Source: Mesorhizobium sp. WSM4311 (GTDB taxonomy: Bacteria > Pseudomonadota > Alphaproteobacteria > Rhizobiales > Rhizobiaceae). From it: 64,000 bases of DNA. Below the pieces are notes generated by a model. The model was given only the letters and a program-made list of their open reading frames with translations, did not search any database and had not been told where the DNA came from. The stretch lies in contig NZ_NSFV01000001.1 in assembly GCF_002295115.1 (NCBI RefSeq), forward strand, positions 620,001 to 684,000. The letters run 5' to 3'. This document shows positions 1 to 12,149 of the stretch, piece after piece. The position numbers and the translations under genes were made by a program. How positions within the stretch are numbered: the stretch's first letter is position 1; each line of letters opens with the position of its first letter.

Positions 1-1
1 A

Positions 2-760
2 ACCTACCACCAGGTGGTCGGCGACGAGCCGGGCAAGCTCAAGCCCGCTTCGCCGTTGGGCAGGCTGCTGCCGTCGAGCCTCGATGCGGCGATTGCGATC
101 GGGGCAAACGAACACCCGGCCATTCTCGCTACGCAACATCTGGTCGACGCGGCGGCGTTCTCGGTGAAGTCGGCGGAGGGCGCGCTGTTGCCGCAACTGT
201 CGGCGTCGGCCGGCATCTCGGAAAACTACCGCAAGGCCATTCCAGACATCTCGGGCACCAACGGCAATTCGACCTCGGCGAATATCGGCGCGACGCTGAC
301 CATTCCGATCTATTCGGGCGGGCGGACCTCGGCGGTCGTGCGGCAGAACAAGGAATCGCTTGGCCAGGCCCGCATCCAGGTCGACGTCAGCCGCGACCAG
401 GTTCGCCAGGCCGTTGCTACGGCATGGTCGCAATACACCGCCGCGCAGCAGAGCGTCTCGGCCAACAGGCAGGTGATCGATGCCGCTCAACTGGCGCTGA
501 ACGGCGTCATCGAAGAGCGCAATGTCGGCCAGAGGACCACGCTCGACGTCCTCAACGCGCAGGCCGCCGTCATCACCGCGAAGATCAACCAGGCCAATTC
601 CGAACACGATGTGGTGGTGGCGAGCTATGCCATCCTGTCGGCGATGGGTCGCCTGTCGGTCGACCGGCTTGCCTTGCAGGTCACCAAGTACAAGCCCGAA
701 GAGCACTACAACGCCGTCAAGGACAAATGGATCGGCCTGCGCACGCCGGACGGCCGCTAA
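2..760 (+). CDS. TolC family outer membrane efflux/secretion protein (C-terminal part)
   Basis: The reading frame is already open at the left edge, so the gene starts outside the window; about 252 residues remain. They show the TolC/OEP pattern: long Ala/Gln-rich helices (AVATAWSQYTAAQQSVSANR), a beta segment with the IPIYSGGRT motif typical of TolC-like barrels, and the repeat-like VGQRTTLDVLNAQ segment near the end. TolC-type trimers form the outer-membrane and periplasmic tunnel of type I secretion systems and RND/MFS efflux pumps. The partner transporter is not in the window, so the exported substrate cannot be named. The family is clear. Confidence 0.88.
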   Translation, partial: TYHQVVGDEPGKLKPASPLGRLLPSSLDAAIAIGANEHPAILATQHLVDAAAFSVKSAEGALLPQLSASAGISENYRKAIPDISGTNGNSTSANIGATLTIPIYSGGRTSAVVRQNKESLGQARIQVDVSRDQVRQAVATAWSQYTAAQQSVSANRQVIDAAQLALNGVIEERNVGQRTTLDVLNAQAAVITAKINQANSEHDVVVASYAILSAMGRLSVDRLALQVTKYKPEEHYNAVKDKWIGLRTPDGR

Positions 761-785
761 GCGCCGGCGGCCCGACTTATGTCGG

Positions 786-935
786 GCCAGTCCGAGCGCA
801 ACCTTGCTTGAAAACCGGTTCTGCTTCGGAATTGCGCCTGTCTCTTTGCACTTGCGCGATTCCGAAGGGAGCGCGCGGCGCGCTTTCCCCAGGAAACCCG
901 TTTTCACACTTTTCCCGGAATTGCTTCTAATCTGT
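786..935. repeat. Possible degenerate copy of an intergenic palindromic repeat
   Basis: This non-coding stretch between the TolC-like gene and the PopZ-like gene holds TCTCTTTG, then a GCGATTCCG block and CACTTTTCCCGGAATTGCT in the same order as the element at about 49328-49430. Spacing and bases differ, so it looks like an eroded or divergent family member. No gene is seen between 761 and 1065. Confidence 0.4.
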
Positions 936-1065
936 TGAAATCCCACATGTCCCCAGATTGGGGATTCTCGTTGGGCGATCCGTCGGTTACGCTGTCGCCA
1001 TGATTCGAATCCGGCTTCTGCCGGAGCGAAAGAACTAACAGGTCACAAGGGCGGCGGATGTGACG

Positions 1066-1890
1066 ATGGCAACGGCAAGCAGCGCACAACGCGAACCTTC
1101 CATGGAAGAGATACTGGCTTCCATCAGGAGGATCATCGAGGACAGCGACAACGGTCGCAAGCAGCCGGGCGAGGCCGAAGAGCTGCGGCAGGATCTGGAG
1201 CCGTCGCCGGGCGAAGGTCCCGCCGCCGATGTCGATGCATTTCGCGCCGAGCTACATGCAGCCCCCGAAGCCAGAAAGCCGGGCGCGCTCACGGAAATCC
1301 AGCCGCCTTCGCCCGAGCCGGTGATCGCGCGCGTGGAATCGCAGACGCGCGCCGATCCCGTGCCGCTCAAGCCGTCGATGACGCTTGCCGAGGTCAGCGC
1401 CAGGATCGCCGCCGAGCCGGCGCCCGCCGCCACGACCGAAGCGCCGGCCGCCCCGCAGGCCAGCGCGACAAGCGATGCCATCGTTGCCGATTGGCGGCGC
1501 GAGATCGCGGCGGTCGGGGAGCAGGCGAAAGCGATCCGCAAGCCGGTCGCCCAACCCGAGACGCCGACGAGCGAACCGGTGGTGGAGGCTGCGTTCGAAC
1601 GGCCGTCTTCGAGCGAGGCTCCTGCAGACGCCGCTCAGGCGTGGGCGGCGGCGAGCGATGGGCCCGCGGCGCGCCCGGCAATCCTTTCCGAACATGCGGG
1701 CCGGCAGGTCGCGGCGGCCTTCGGCGAGCTGTCCGACGCCTTTGCCAGCCGCAGCAAGAAGACATTCGACGAGATGGCCGAGGAGATGCTGCGGCCGATG
1801 CTGCAGGACTGGCTGGACAACAATCTGCCGACGCTGGTCGAGCGCCTGGTGCGCGAGGAGATCGAGCGCGTCGCGCGCGGCGCGCAGTAA
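1066..1890 (+). CDS. popZ: PopZ-like DUF2497 polar organizing protein
   Basis: The 274-residue protein has the PopZ architecture. A short N-terminal helix holds MEEILASIRRIIEDS, a Pro/Ala/Glu-rich low-complexity linker covers about residues 40-215, and a conserved helical C-terminus contains FDEMAEEMLRPMLQDWLDNN and LVERLVREEIERV. In Caulobacter and Agrobacterium, PopZ self-assembles at a cell pole and anchors ParB and the chromosome origin. I chose the ATG at 1066; a GTG at 1060 is in frame and also possible. A strong terminator follows. The family is secure, while the polar role in this organism is inferred from relatives. Confidence 0.82.
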   Translation: MATASSAQREPSMEEILASIRRIIEDSDNGRKQPGEAEELRQDLEPSPGEGPAADVDAFRAELHAAPEARKPGALTEIQPPSPEPVIARVESQTRADPVPLKPSMTLAEVSARIAAEPAPAATTEAPAAPQASATSDAIVADWRREIAAVGEQAKAIRKPVAQPETPTSEPVVEAAFERPSSSEAPADAAQAWAAASDGPAARPAILSEHAGRQVAAAFGELSDAFASRSKKTFDEMAEEMLRPMLQDWLDNNLPTLVERLVREEIERVARGAQ

Positions 1891-1912
1891 TCTCCTCCAA
1901 CGATCACTCTCG

Positions 1913-1939
1913 AAACGCCGCCCATGAGGCGGCGTTTTT
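1913..1939 (+). terminator. Rho-independent terminator after the PopZ-like gene
   Basis: A perfect 10-bp stem (AAACGCCGCC paired with GGCGGCGTTT) with a 5-nt loop is followed by a T run. It lies between convergent genes and may serve both strands. Confidence 0.8.
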
Positions 1940-1949
1940 GTCGACGAGG

Positions 1950-2582
1950 TCAGCCAGCGCTGGTCGCGAAGCAGATGAGGTTGCCGTCGGGGTCTTTGAC
2001 GATGAAGGTGCGGGCGCCCCAGGGTTCGGTCCGCAATGTCTGGTGGAACGGGGCCGTGGCCGCCTGATACTCCAGAAATAGAGCCTTGATGTTGTCGACA
2101 ACGATCGTCGCCGCCAGTAGGTCATCGGTCGAACTGGCGGCGAGTGGAGGCTTGTCGACATGGCGCAGGTTGAGCCGTGCGCCATCGCGGATGATTTGGG
2201 CGTAGAAGGGCGGCTCGCCATAGGTGTAGCGCGTCTCGAAGCCGAGCTTTTGCCGGTAGAAACTACAGGCCGCTACGATGTCGCAGACAAAGAGCTGTGG
2301 CTCGGCAAAGGCGAGATGCGGTTTTGCGGCGTCGGTTGCTAAATGATCGGTCACGGTTTGAAGGCCTTCCTTCAGCGCCTGCCAGCTCTCGAAACCTGAC
2401 TTCCTGGCGACGAGTTCCTGGGCATCGGCAAGCTTGAAGCCGTGATCGAGGATCTGGCCGTCGCTGAGATGGTGAAAACGCGGCAGGAGCCATCCAATCA
2501 CAGCGGCGACGGGATAATACCGTTCGCGATGCCACTTCAGATAGAGCTTGGCCTGTTTCTTGTGGTGTTCGAGGGTCGGCAT
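1950..2582 (-). CDS. Glyoxalase/VOC domain protein with N-terminal extension
   Basis: The 210-residue product has two parts. Residues 1-75 form a helical segment (EHHKKQAKLYLKWHRER, then LADAQELVARKSGFESWQAL) of the kind found in glyoxalase-related proteins. The rest is a VOC fold starting near LFVCDIVAACSFYRQKLGF and ending with WGARTFIVKDPDGNLICF. VOC proteins include bleomycin-resistance, dioxygenase and glyoxalase enzymes; the substrate here is unknown. The start was placed at ATG 2582 because the upstream extension is low-quality sequence. It stands alone, convergent with the PopZ-like gene and divergent from valS. Confidence 0.72.
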   Translation of the reverse strand: MPTLEHHKKQAKLYLKWHRERYYPVAAVIGWLLPRFHHLSDGQILDHGFKLADAQELVARKSGFESWQALKEGLQTVTDHLATDAAKPHLAFAEPQLFVCDIVAACSFYRQKLGFETRYTYGEPPFYAQIIRDGARLNLRHVDKPPLAASSTDDLLAATIVVDNIKALFLEYQAATAPFHQTLRTEPWGARTFIVKDPDGNLICFATSAG

Positions 2583-2848
2583 GGGCGCATTGTGGAGTTG
2601 AGGTGGCGTAGGCGGGCAATGCCCCTCCGGCTGGAAGCCGATGCGCCCTACTGCAGCGCCCGCACGGTATGGCTGCGACGGCTGGCGGTCAAGGTGCGAT
2701 TGCCGAACGCCACGACCTTCCGTTGAAATGAACGCGGACACACCTATTTGCTTCTCATGAACCGAGGCGGCCCTTGCGGTTGACTTGGCCAAGACCTTCC
2801 GATTTACACCGAACCAGCAAAAATCCCGACAGCGCGGACCGTTTCCCC

Positions 2849-5632
<2,784 letters not shown>

Positions 5633-5990
5633 GGATAGATTCGCTGGACTTTAGCCGTCTCTAAAATGACGGCCCTTTTTGCCTCGAAAGTAGGCATTCC
5701 GTTGCGTAATTTTGACGTAAACGGAAGTTTTAGCCCCATTGTTGCCATAATGTAACAATGGGGCCGAAAGCCCGTGAAAAGAGCTATTTTTAAGCCTTTT
5801 GGAACGAATCTTCCCTATTTTTCGGTCGGATAAGCACGCGTCTGGCCGTTTTTCGGCCTTGCGGTGCCTATCCGCATTTTGTCGGAAATGCGTTTGGCAA
5901 GCATGTACATGTACGCTCCAAGAATTCGTTATTGCACCGTTAACCCGAATTGGTTCTAGCTTGATGCACTCGAATTCGGGGAGGACATTC
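5633..5990. other. Intergenic region upstream of the FadL-type porin gene
   Basis: This is 358 bases without a convincing gene, noticeably more AT-rich than its surroundings. It should hold the promoter of the porin gene. Visible elements are a GCATGTACATGTAC self-complementary stretch near 5899 and an inverted repeat CCGAATT...AATTCGG at about 5946-5980. A clear ribosome site (GGGGAGGA) stands before the ATG at 5991. Long reading frames here run through this AT-rich DNA and look spurious. Confidence 0.5.
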
Positions 5991-7238
5991 ATGACTATTG
6001 TGCGACTGAAAGCACTGCTGGGGGCAGGGTGCTTTTCGCTGGCTTTGATCGGGACGGCGATGAGTTCGGCGCATGCCGGCGGCATTGAGCGTGGCGGCTA
6101 CGATATCGATCTTCTGTTCGATCCGGCGCCGTTCGCAACGGAAGCGGAATCGACTTATGTTATGCCGCAGCGCAAGCTCAAGAATGCGGTGGATACCAAC
6201 CCGCTCGACGGCAATTTGACATTCCTGGGCAGCACGGCGAAGGACAGCGAGAGCTACTGGGTGCCGCGCATCGGCGTCAAGGCGCAGATCGTTCAGGGTG
6301 TCGACTGTATGTTCGACTATTCCCAGCCTTGGGGCGCGCACACCAACCCGGGTCTGTGGGCCGGCGCCGAATCCAACATGGAAACCGATATCAAGAGCAA
6401 CAACTACGCGACGACTTGCTCCTACAAGATGGATGCCGGCAAAGGCCAGATTCGCTTCATCGGCGGCGTGTATTACCAGGAAGTCTACGGTTTCAAGAAA
6501 GACCTGGTGTCGCCGTTGGTACCGGGTTTCCAGGGCACCGGTCAGGTTGATCTCAAAGGGACCGGCTGGGGCTGGCGCGCCGGCCTTGCCTATGAAATCC
6601 CTGACATCGCGCTGCGCGCCAGCCTCGTCTACAATTCGCGGGTCAAGCTCGACAATATCTCGGGCACGCTGGACCTGACGCATGTCGGCAGTGTCGTGCT
6701 GCCGATCTATGGCTCGACACAATACATGCCGGACACGGTCGAGTTTAAGTTGCAATCGGGCATTGCTCCCGGCTGGCTTGCCTTCGGCTCGCTGAAGTGG
6801 GTCAATTGGAGCCTGCTGCAGAGTGTTCCGATTTGCGTGGTCGGCACTCCTTCGGCGGCCTGCGTTACGGGTGATGCTCTGCATTCAGGCCAGATCACCT
6901 CGCTGGATCTGATGTATCGCGACGGCTGGACTGTCACGGGCGGCATCGGCCACAAGTTCAACGATCAGTGGAGTGCGGCCGGCCAGCTTTCATGGGATCG
7001 CGGCACGTCACACGGCTATGGCTCACAGACCGATACCTGGACCGTGGGTGGCGGCGTCGCCTATACGCCCCAGCCCAATATCGAGGTTCGTCTGGCCGGT
7101 GCGATCGGCGTGCTGACCAGCGGCCATTCTGGGACAGTGAATGGCGAAAACGGCTATGTGGCCGGCAATGACGTCAGCTACGACTTCGGCAACGATCTGG
7201 TCACGGCAATTTCCGGCGGCATCAAGATCAAGTTCTAA
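5991..7238 (+). CDS. OmpP1/FadL family outer membrane transport protein
   Basis: The 415-residue protein has a signal peptide (cleavage likely after SSAHA, near residue 28), followed by RGGYDIDLLFDPAPF as in rhizobial FadL-type porins. The rest alternates short polar and aromatic beta strands, including WGWRAGLAYEIPDIALRASLVYNSR and a C-terminal strand ending in phenylalanine (GGIKIKF), as expected for outer-membrane insertion. FadL proteins import long-chain fatty acids and other hydrophobic compounds across the outer membrane. The start is fixed by the strong GGGGAGGA ribosome site. It is monocistronic, with a terminator directly after it. The substrate is inferred from the family only. Confidence 0.85.
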   Translation: MTIVRLKALLGAGCFSLALIGTAMSSAHAGGIERGGYDIDLLFDPAPFATEAESTYVMPQRKLKNAVDTNPLDGNLTFLGSTAKDSESYWVPRIGVKAQIVQGVDCMFDYSQPWGAHTNPGLWAGAESNMETDIKSNNYATTCSYKMDAGKGQIRFIGGVYYQEVYGFKKDLVSPLVPGFQGTGQVDLKGTGWGWRAGLAYEIPDIALRASLVYNSRVKLDNISGTLDLTHVGSVVLPIYGSTQYMPDTVEFKLQSGIAPGWLAFGSLKWVNWSLLQSVPICVVGTPSAACVTGDALHSGQITSLDLMYRDGWTVTGGIGHKFNDQWSAAGQLSWDRGTSHGYGSQTDTWTVGGGVAYTPQPNIEVRLAGAIGVLTSGHSGTVNGENGYVAGNDVSYDFGNDLVTAISGGIKIKF

Positions 7239-7256
7239 CCTATTGAGAATTCGACA

Positions 7257-7285
7257 AAGAGGCCGGGCAATGCTCGGCCTTTTTG
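7257..7285 (+). terminator. Rho-independent terminator after the FadL-type gene
   Basis: The 8-bp stem GGCCGGGC/GCTCGGCC (one G-U pair) has a 3-nt loop and is followed by TTTTTG. Confidence 0.75.
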
Positions 7286-7528
7286 TTTGGAACCGACATT
7301 GTCGGTGCCTCCGGTATCCAAGCTGCGTTGTATATAAGCCGCACTGGGATCGCCCGCTGCGATTGTGACGTTTTGGCAACACTTTCTGAACAACCCCCGC
7401 GCTAGAAGTCAGGTCGGGGAAATTGCCCATTTCCCGCCATAAACCCGGCGCACCTCGAACCTGTCTCGGGACACGCGCCAAAAGGCTCGGCGACGGGGCA
7501 GGCCGCACCGCCCGCGGCAAGGATGAGA

Positions 7529-9253
7529 ATGGACGCCAAGGTCATTTCAAAGGCTAAGCTCCCTAGCCGCTATGTGACTGTCGGTCCGGCGCGTGCGCCG
7601 CACCGGTCCTATCTCTATGCCATGGGCCTGTCGGCCGCCGAGATCGCGCAGCCGCTGGTCGGCGTTGCTTCCTGCTGGAACGAAGCCGCGCCCTGCAACA
7701 TCTCGCTGATGCGCCAGGCGCAAGTGGTCAAGAAGGGCGTCGCCGCCGCCAACGGCACGCCGCGCGAATTCTGCACCATCACCGTCACCGACGGCATCGC
7801 CATGGGCCACCAGGGCATGAAGTCGTCGCTGGTGTCGCGCGAGGTCATCGCCGATTCGGTCGAGCTCACCATGCGCGGCCATTGCTACGATGCGCTGGTC
7901 GGCCTCGCTGGCTGCGACAAGTCGCTGCCCGGCATGATGATGGCCATGGTGCGGCTCAACGTGCCGTCGATCTTCATCTATGGCGGTTCGATCCTGCCCG
8001 GCAGCTATCGCGGCCGGCAGATCACCGTGCAGGACGTGTTCGAGGCGGTCGGACAGCACTCGGTCGGCACGATCGGCGATGCCGAGCTGCTCGAAATCGA
8101 GCAGGCGGCCTGTCCGTCGGCCGGTTCCTGCGGCGCCCAGTTCACCGCCAACACCATGGCGACCGTCGCCGAGGCGATCGGTCTCGCGCTGCCCTATTCC
8201 TGCGGTGCGCCGGCCCCTTACGAAATGCGCGACCGCTTCAATTTCGCCTCCGGCGAAAAGATCATGGAGCTGATCGCCAAAAACATCCGGCCGCGCGACA
8301 TCGTCACGCTGAAGGCGTTGGAGAACGCGGCGACCGTGGTTTCGGCGACCGGCGGCTCGACCAATGCAGCGCTGCATCTGCCGGCGATCGCGCACGAGGC
8401 GGGCATCAAATTCGATCTCTTCGACGTCGCAAGGATTTTCGAGAAGACGCCTTACATCGCCGACCTCAAGCCTGGCGGCAAATATGTCGCCAAGGACATG
8501 TTCGAGGCCGGCGGCATTCCGCTCCTGATGAAGACGCTGCTCGATCACGGCTATCTGCATGGCGATTGCCTGACGGTCACTGGCCGCACTTTGGCCGAAA
8601 ACATGGAGCACGTTTCCTGGAATGAACACCAGGATGTGGTCCGCCCGGCCAACAGACCAATTACCCAAACCGGCGGTGTCGTGGGCTTGAAGGGAAACCT
8701 TGCCCCCGAAGGCGCGATCGTGAAGGTCGCGGGCATGGCGGAGTTGAAATTCTCCGGCCCGGCGCGCTGCTTCGATTCGGAAGAGGAATGTTTCGAGGCG
8801 GTGACGCATCGCAACTACAGGGAAGGCGAGGTTCTGGTCATTCGCTACGAAGGGCCGCGCGGCGGTCCCGGCATGCGCGAGATGCTGTCGACGACGGCAG
8901 CGCTCTACGGCCAGGGCATGGGCGGCAAGGTGGCGCTGATTACCGACGGCCGCTTCTCGGGCGCGACGCGCGGCTTCTGCATCGGCCATGTCGGGCCGGA
9001 AGCGGCGGTGGGCGGCCCGATCGGCCTCATCCGGGATGGCGACGTGATTTCGATCGACGCCGTGAACGGCACGATCGAGGTGGCACTGTCGGAGGCCGAA
9101 CTGGCGGCGCGGGCCAAGACATGGAAGGCGCGCACGACCGACTATCAGTCGGGCGCGATATGGAAATACGCACAGACGGTCGGGTCGGCCAGGGATGGCG
9201 CGGTCACCCATCCGGGCGGTGCGAAAGAAACACACTGCTATGCGGATATCTGA
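7529..9253 (+). CDS. ilvD: Dihydroxy-acid dehydratase, short form
   Basis: The 574-residue enzyme converts 2,3-dihydroxy-isovalerate and its homologue to the 2-keto acids of valine and isoleucine synthesis. Iron-sulfur ligand cysteines are visible in [21 protein letters not shown] and [17 protein letters not shown], and the C-terminal [19 protein letters not shown] motif is intact. It is the roughly 570-residue type found in actinobacteria and cyanobacteria, not the roughly 612-residue IlvD that I associate with rhizobia, so a second ilvD may exist elsewhere. Related sugar-acid dehydratases are an alternative. I prefer ATG 7529 over 7523 because of ribosome-site spacing. Its end overlaps exoR. 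Confidence 0.85.
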   Translation: MDAKVISKAKLPSRYVTVGPARAPHRSYLYAMGLSAAEIAQPLVGVASCWNEAAPCNISLMRQAQVVKKGVAAANGTPREFCTITVTDGIAMGHQGMKSSLVSREVIADSVELTMRGHCYDALVGLAGCDKSLPGMMMAMVRLNVPSIFIYGGSILPGSYRGRQITVQDVFEAVGQHSVGTIGDAELLEIEQAACPSAGSCGAQFTANTMATVAEAIGLALPYSCGAPAPYEMRDRFNFASGEKIMELIAKNIRPRDIVTLKALENAATVVSATGGSTNAALHLPAIAHEAGIKFDLFDVARIFEKTPYIADLKPGGKYVAKDMFEAGGIPLLMKTLLDHGYLHGDCLTVTGRTLAENMEHVSWNEHQDVVRPANRPITQTGGVVGLKGNLAPEGAIVKVAGMAELKFSGPARCFDSEEECFEAVTHRNYREGEVLVIRYEGPRGGPGMREMLSTTAALYGQGMGGKVALITDGRFSGATRGFCIGHVGPEAAVGGPIGLIRDGDVISIDAVNGTIEVALSEAELAARAKTWKARTTDYQSGAIWKYAQTVGSARDGAVTHPGGAKETHCYADI

Positions 9254-10070
9254 GTTGTTGAGGTCATCTGTCCTTCCGGCACTGGTCGCTGCGGCGATCT
9301 TTGGCGCCGTGGGCCAGGCTTTGGCCTTCGATGACAAGGTGTTCGACGACAAAACCGGCGTGAAGCCACAGTCCAGTCCCTGGGCGGTGTTCCAGTTCGG
9401 CTTCTCCGCCTACAAGAACGGCCACAAGGAACAGGCCGCCGAAGCCTATAAATACGCCGCCGAAAACGGCCAGATCGGCGCCACCTGGAAACTTGCCCGC
9501 ATGTATGCCGAGGGCGACGGCGTGGCGCGCGACGACTATGAGGCGTTCAAGTTCTTCTCCGAGATCGTCGACCAGGACGTCGAGCCCGGTTCGCCAGAAG
9601 AGAGCTACGTCTCCGACGCGCTGGTGGCGCTCGGCGATTACCTGCGCAAGGGCATTCCCGGCAGCCCGGTCACCGAGAACGAGGTGGCGGCCCAGGAATA
9701 TTACATGCGTGCCGCCGCCAACTACCGCAACCCGAACGCCCAGTTCGAGATGGGGCAGATGTTCCTCAAGGGCGAGGGTGGCGTGAAGGCCAGCGTCAAG
9801 CAGGCCGGACGCTGGTTCCAGCTCGCCGCCGAGAAGGGCCATGCCGGCGCGCAGGCGACGCTTGGCCATCTCTTGTTCCAGAGCGGCAAGATCGTTCGCG
9901 GCCTGGCGATGATGACCGCCGCACTCGAGCGCGCGTCGCCTGCCGACCAGCCCTGGATCCGCGGCATGCAGGAAGAGGCTTTCGCCGCCGCAGGCGAGGC
10001 CGACCGGCGCACGGCGATTTCGCTGGCCGATGACATCCTGACCAAGGGCACCACCAACGCGGACCAGTAA
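9240..10070 (+). CDS. exoR: ExoR, periplasmic Sel1-repeat regulator of exopolysaccharide synthesis
   Basis: The 276-residue protein starts with a signal peptide (cleavage after ALA near residue 29), then has Sel1/TPR-like repeats such as [19 protein letters not shown] and [18 protein letters not shown]. This matches rhizobial ExoR, which binds the sensor ExoS in the periplasm and holds the ExoS-ChvI system off. Its regulated proteolysis switches cells toward succinoglycan production and away from motility. The start at 9240 lies 14 bases inside ilvD, so translation is probably coupled. No ExoS or ChvI gene is in the window. Length fits the family. Confidence 0.88.
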   Translation: MRISELLRSSVLPALVAAAIFGAVGQALAFDDKVFDDKTGVKPQSSPWAVFQFGFSAYKNGHKEQAAEAYKYAAENGQIGATWKLARMYAEGDGVARDDYEAFKFFSEIVDQDVEPGSPEESYVSDALVALGDYLRKGIPGSPVTENEVAAQEYYMRAAANYRNPNAQFEMGQMFLKGEGGVKASVKQAGRWFQLAAEKGHAGAQATLGHLLFQSGKIVRGLAMMTAALERASPADQPWIRGMQEEAFAAAGEADRRTAISLADDILTKGTTNADQ

Positions 10071-10117
10071 GGTCGTCTGCCGCTCTCCTCCACGGGGAGA
10101 TCAATTAAGCGACAAAA

Positions 10118-10417
10118 TCAATTCTCGGTTGGCTCTGTCGGCACCATGCTTGGCGCGGGCGTCGAGATCGGCGTGACGTGCAGGTGCGGCGCCATCGTGT
10201 TTCCGGGGCAGCTGTCGCCGATCTTCGTCCAGGATGTGTTGTTGAGCACCATCTCGCAGCGCGCCAGGTGGCTCTGGTCGGCCACCGTCAGGCAGGCCAC
10301 CTGACCGACCGGATAGGATTTTCCATTGGCAAGACATTCGGGGGCGGCGAAGGCCGGCACCATGGTGGCCGTGGCAAATGCCAAGCCGATCGGACAAGCA
10401 AAAAATCGAATGGTCAT
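10118..10417 (-). CDS. Small secreted Cys-containing protein of unknown function
   Basis: The 99-residue product begins with MTIRFFACPIGLAFATATMVPAFAA, a good Sec signal peptide with AFA-A cleavage. The mature part has four cysteines (PECLANG, VACLTV, RCEMV, DSCPG) that could make two disulfides, and a Thr/Pro-rich tail. I do not recognise the family. It lies alone between exoR and xthA, convergent with exoR. The start was chosen because it gives the signal peptide directly; an upstream ATG at 10435 would add six residues. Confidence 0.6.
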   Translation of the reverse strand: MTIRFFACPIGLAFATATMVPAFAAPECLANGKSYPVGQVACLTVADQSHLARCEMVLNNTSWTKIGDSCPGNTMAPHLHVTPISTPAPSMVPTEPTEN

Positions 10418-10526
10418 GGGAACCCCGGCCGCCATGATGATTTTCCATCATGCGCCCGATTTGTGGCGATACAACGTCGTTGTGGCGACACAGGCCGGGG
10501 CAATTCGCCGGCCGAAGGGTTCCCGG

Positions 10527-11321
10527 TCAGGCCGGCTGCAGAGCGAGGTCGATCGCCACCGGGACGTGATCCGATGGTTTTTCCCAGGCGCGCACATGTT
10601 TTTCGATCGAGGCCGACGAGAAGCGATTGGCGGCCTCCGGCGACAGCAGCAGATGGTCGATGCGGATGCCGTTGTTCTTCTGCCAGGCGCCGGCCTGATA
10701 GTCCCAGAAGGTGTAGGTGTCGGGTGCATCGGTGACCGCGCGCACCGCTTCGGTGAAACCGAGGTTGAGCAGCCGGCGGAAGGCTTGCCGCGTCTGCGGC
10801 TGGAACAGCGCGTCGCCCAGCCAGTTTTCCGGAAAGCGCGCGTCGATCGGCTCGGGAATGACGTTGTAGTCGCCGGCCAGCACGAGCGCCTCTTCCAGCC
10901 TCAGCCGCTCTTCGGCCCAACGCTCCAGCCGCGCCATCCATGAGAGCTTGAAGGGGAATTTTTTTTCGTCATCGATCGGATTGCCGTTCGGCAGATAGAG
11001 CGAGGCGACGCGCAACGCGCCCTTGTCGGTCGAGAACACGCCTTCGATGAAGCGCGCCTGCTCATCGGTGTCGTCGCCGGGCAGGCCTCTGATAACTTCG
11101 TCAAAGCGCAGCTTCGACAGCAGCGCCACGCCGTTAAAACCCTTCTGGCCATGGGTTTCGACATTGTAGCCCAGCGCCTCGATCTCGGCGCGCGGGAATT
11201 GGTCGTCGACCGTCTTGATCTCCTGCAGGCAGACGATGTCGGGCGCGCTCTCGGTCAGCCAGTGGGTCAGGTTGCCGATGCGGGCGCGAATGCCGTTGAT
11301 GTTCCAGGTGACGATTTTCAT
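10527..11321 (-). CDS. xthA: Exodeoxyribonuclease III / AP endonuclease
   Basis: The 264-residue protein has the full exonuclease-endonuclease-phosphatase signature: MKIVTWNINGIRARI, the metal-binding Glu in CLQEIKTVD, SLYLPNGNP, the Asp/Asn pair in LAGDYNVIPEP, IRIDHLLLS and the catalytic KPSDHVPVAI near the C-terminus. It cuts DNA at abasic sites and removes 3' blocks in base-excision repair. Length is standard. It is the last gene of a minus-strand group with the VOC protein and erpA, with only 7 bases between it and the VOC gene, so co-transcription is likely. Confidence 0.95.
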   Translation of the reverse strand: MKIVTWNINGIRARIGNLTHWLTESAPDIVCLQEIKTVDDQFPRAEIEALGYNVETHGQKGFNGVALLSKLRFDEVIRGLPGDDTDEQARFIEGVFSTDKGALRVASLYLPNGNPIDDEKKFPFKLSWMARLERWAEERLRLEEALVLAGDYNVIPEPIDARFPENWLGDALFQPQTRQAFRRLLNLGFTEAVRAVTDAPDTYTFWDYQAGAWQKNNGIRIDHLLLSPEAANRFSSASIEKHVRAWEKPSDHVPVAIDLALQPA

Positions 11322-11328
11322 GACGGTC

Positions 11329-11721
11329 TTATTCTTCCTGCGGCGGGTGGCGTTCCACCAGGCCGATCGTATTGCCTGCGGGATCCTTTAGGAAGGCCAT
11401 CCACTCGCTTTCCCCCGGTGGTCCGAAGGTGCCTTCGGTATCGCGATGCACGAGCGCCGGTGGTGCGGTGAAGGGGACGCCCGCGGCTTTCGCCTCGGCG
11501 TGGAAGGCTTCGATGCCCGCTATGTCGAGATAGACTATGCCGGCCGGAACGCCGTCGGTGAACAGCAGCCTCACATCGCCGGCCATGATGAAGGCGATGC
11601 CCGGCGGATCGTAGCGGGCATGAACGGCCATGCCGAGCACATCGCGCCAGAAGGCCAGCGTCGAATCAAGATTGCGTCCGGCCGACAGCGCGACCTGACG
11701 GACCGCGCCGATGGCCGGCAT
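11329..11721 (-). CDS. VOC family (glyoxalase/dioxygenase-like) protein
   Basis: A 130-residue single-domain VOC protein. It has the opening strand AVRQVALSAGRNLDSTLAFWRDVLGM, the middle VYLDIAGIEAFHAEAKAAGV and the closing SEWMAFLKDPAGNTIGLVERH. The final Glu and the His in ALVHRD are plausible metal ligands. Substrate unknown. It sits between erpA (4-base gap) and xthA (7-base gap) in one operon-like block. Confidence 0.75.
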   Translation of the reverse strand: MPAIGAVRQVALSAGRNLDSTLAFWRDVLGMAVHARYDPPGIAFIMAGDVRLLFTDGVPAGIVYLDIAGIEAFHAEAKAAGVPFTAPPALVHRDTEGTFGPPGESEWMAFLKDPAGNTIGLVERHPPQEE

Positions 11722-11725
11722 GCCG

Positions 11726-12073
11726 CTAGACGGAGAAGCTCGTGCCGCAGCCGCAGGAGGCGACCGCGTTCGGATTGCGGATCTGGAAGGACTGACCCAT
11801 CAGATCGTCGACGAAGTCGATCACCGAGCCACCCATATAGACCAGCGACAAATCGTCGATCAGCACGGTCGCACCGTCCTTCTCGATGGCGACGTCGTCA
11901 TCGTTGCGCGTGTCGACCAGGTCGAATTTGTAGGAGAATCCAGAGCAGCCGCCGCCTTCGACGGACACGCGCAACGCCGTCTTGCCGGCCTCGCCAGAGA
12001 CAATCTTGGCGATCCGCCTGGCGGCGGCCTCGGTCATGTCCACTTTCATGGCGGTCTTGGCATCAGCGCCCAT
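11726..12073 (-). CDS. erpA: Iron-sulfur cluster insertion protein ErpA
   Basis: The 115-residue A-type carrier has the three conserved cysteines of the HesB/IscA fold: [10 protein letters not shown] in the middle and [10 protein letters not shown] at the C-terminus. ErpA delivers 4Fe-4S or 2Fe-2S clusters to apo-enzymes. The frame runs upstream to 12172, but that extension is not family-like. I set the start at ATG 12073, with an AAGG ribosome site; ATG 12037, directly before the conserved domain, is an alternative. It is divergent from dgt with a short shared promoter region. Confidence 0.88.
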   Translation of the reverse strand: MGADAKTAMKVDMTEAAARRIAKIVSGEAGKTALRVSVEGGGCSGFSYKFDLVDTRNDDDVAIEKDGATVLIDDLSLVYMGGSVIDFVDDLMGQSFQIRNPNAVASCGCGTSFSV

Positions 12074-12149
12074 CGGCGTCACCTTGCTTTCGGTTTCACA
12101 TGATAGGTATGAAGCGCAAGGGGCCAAGTCAACTGCGGCAGCATCAGCC

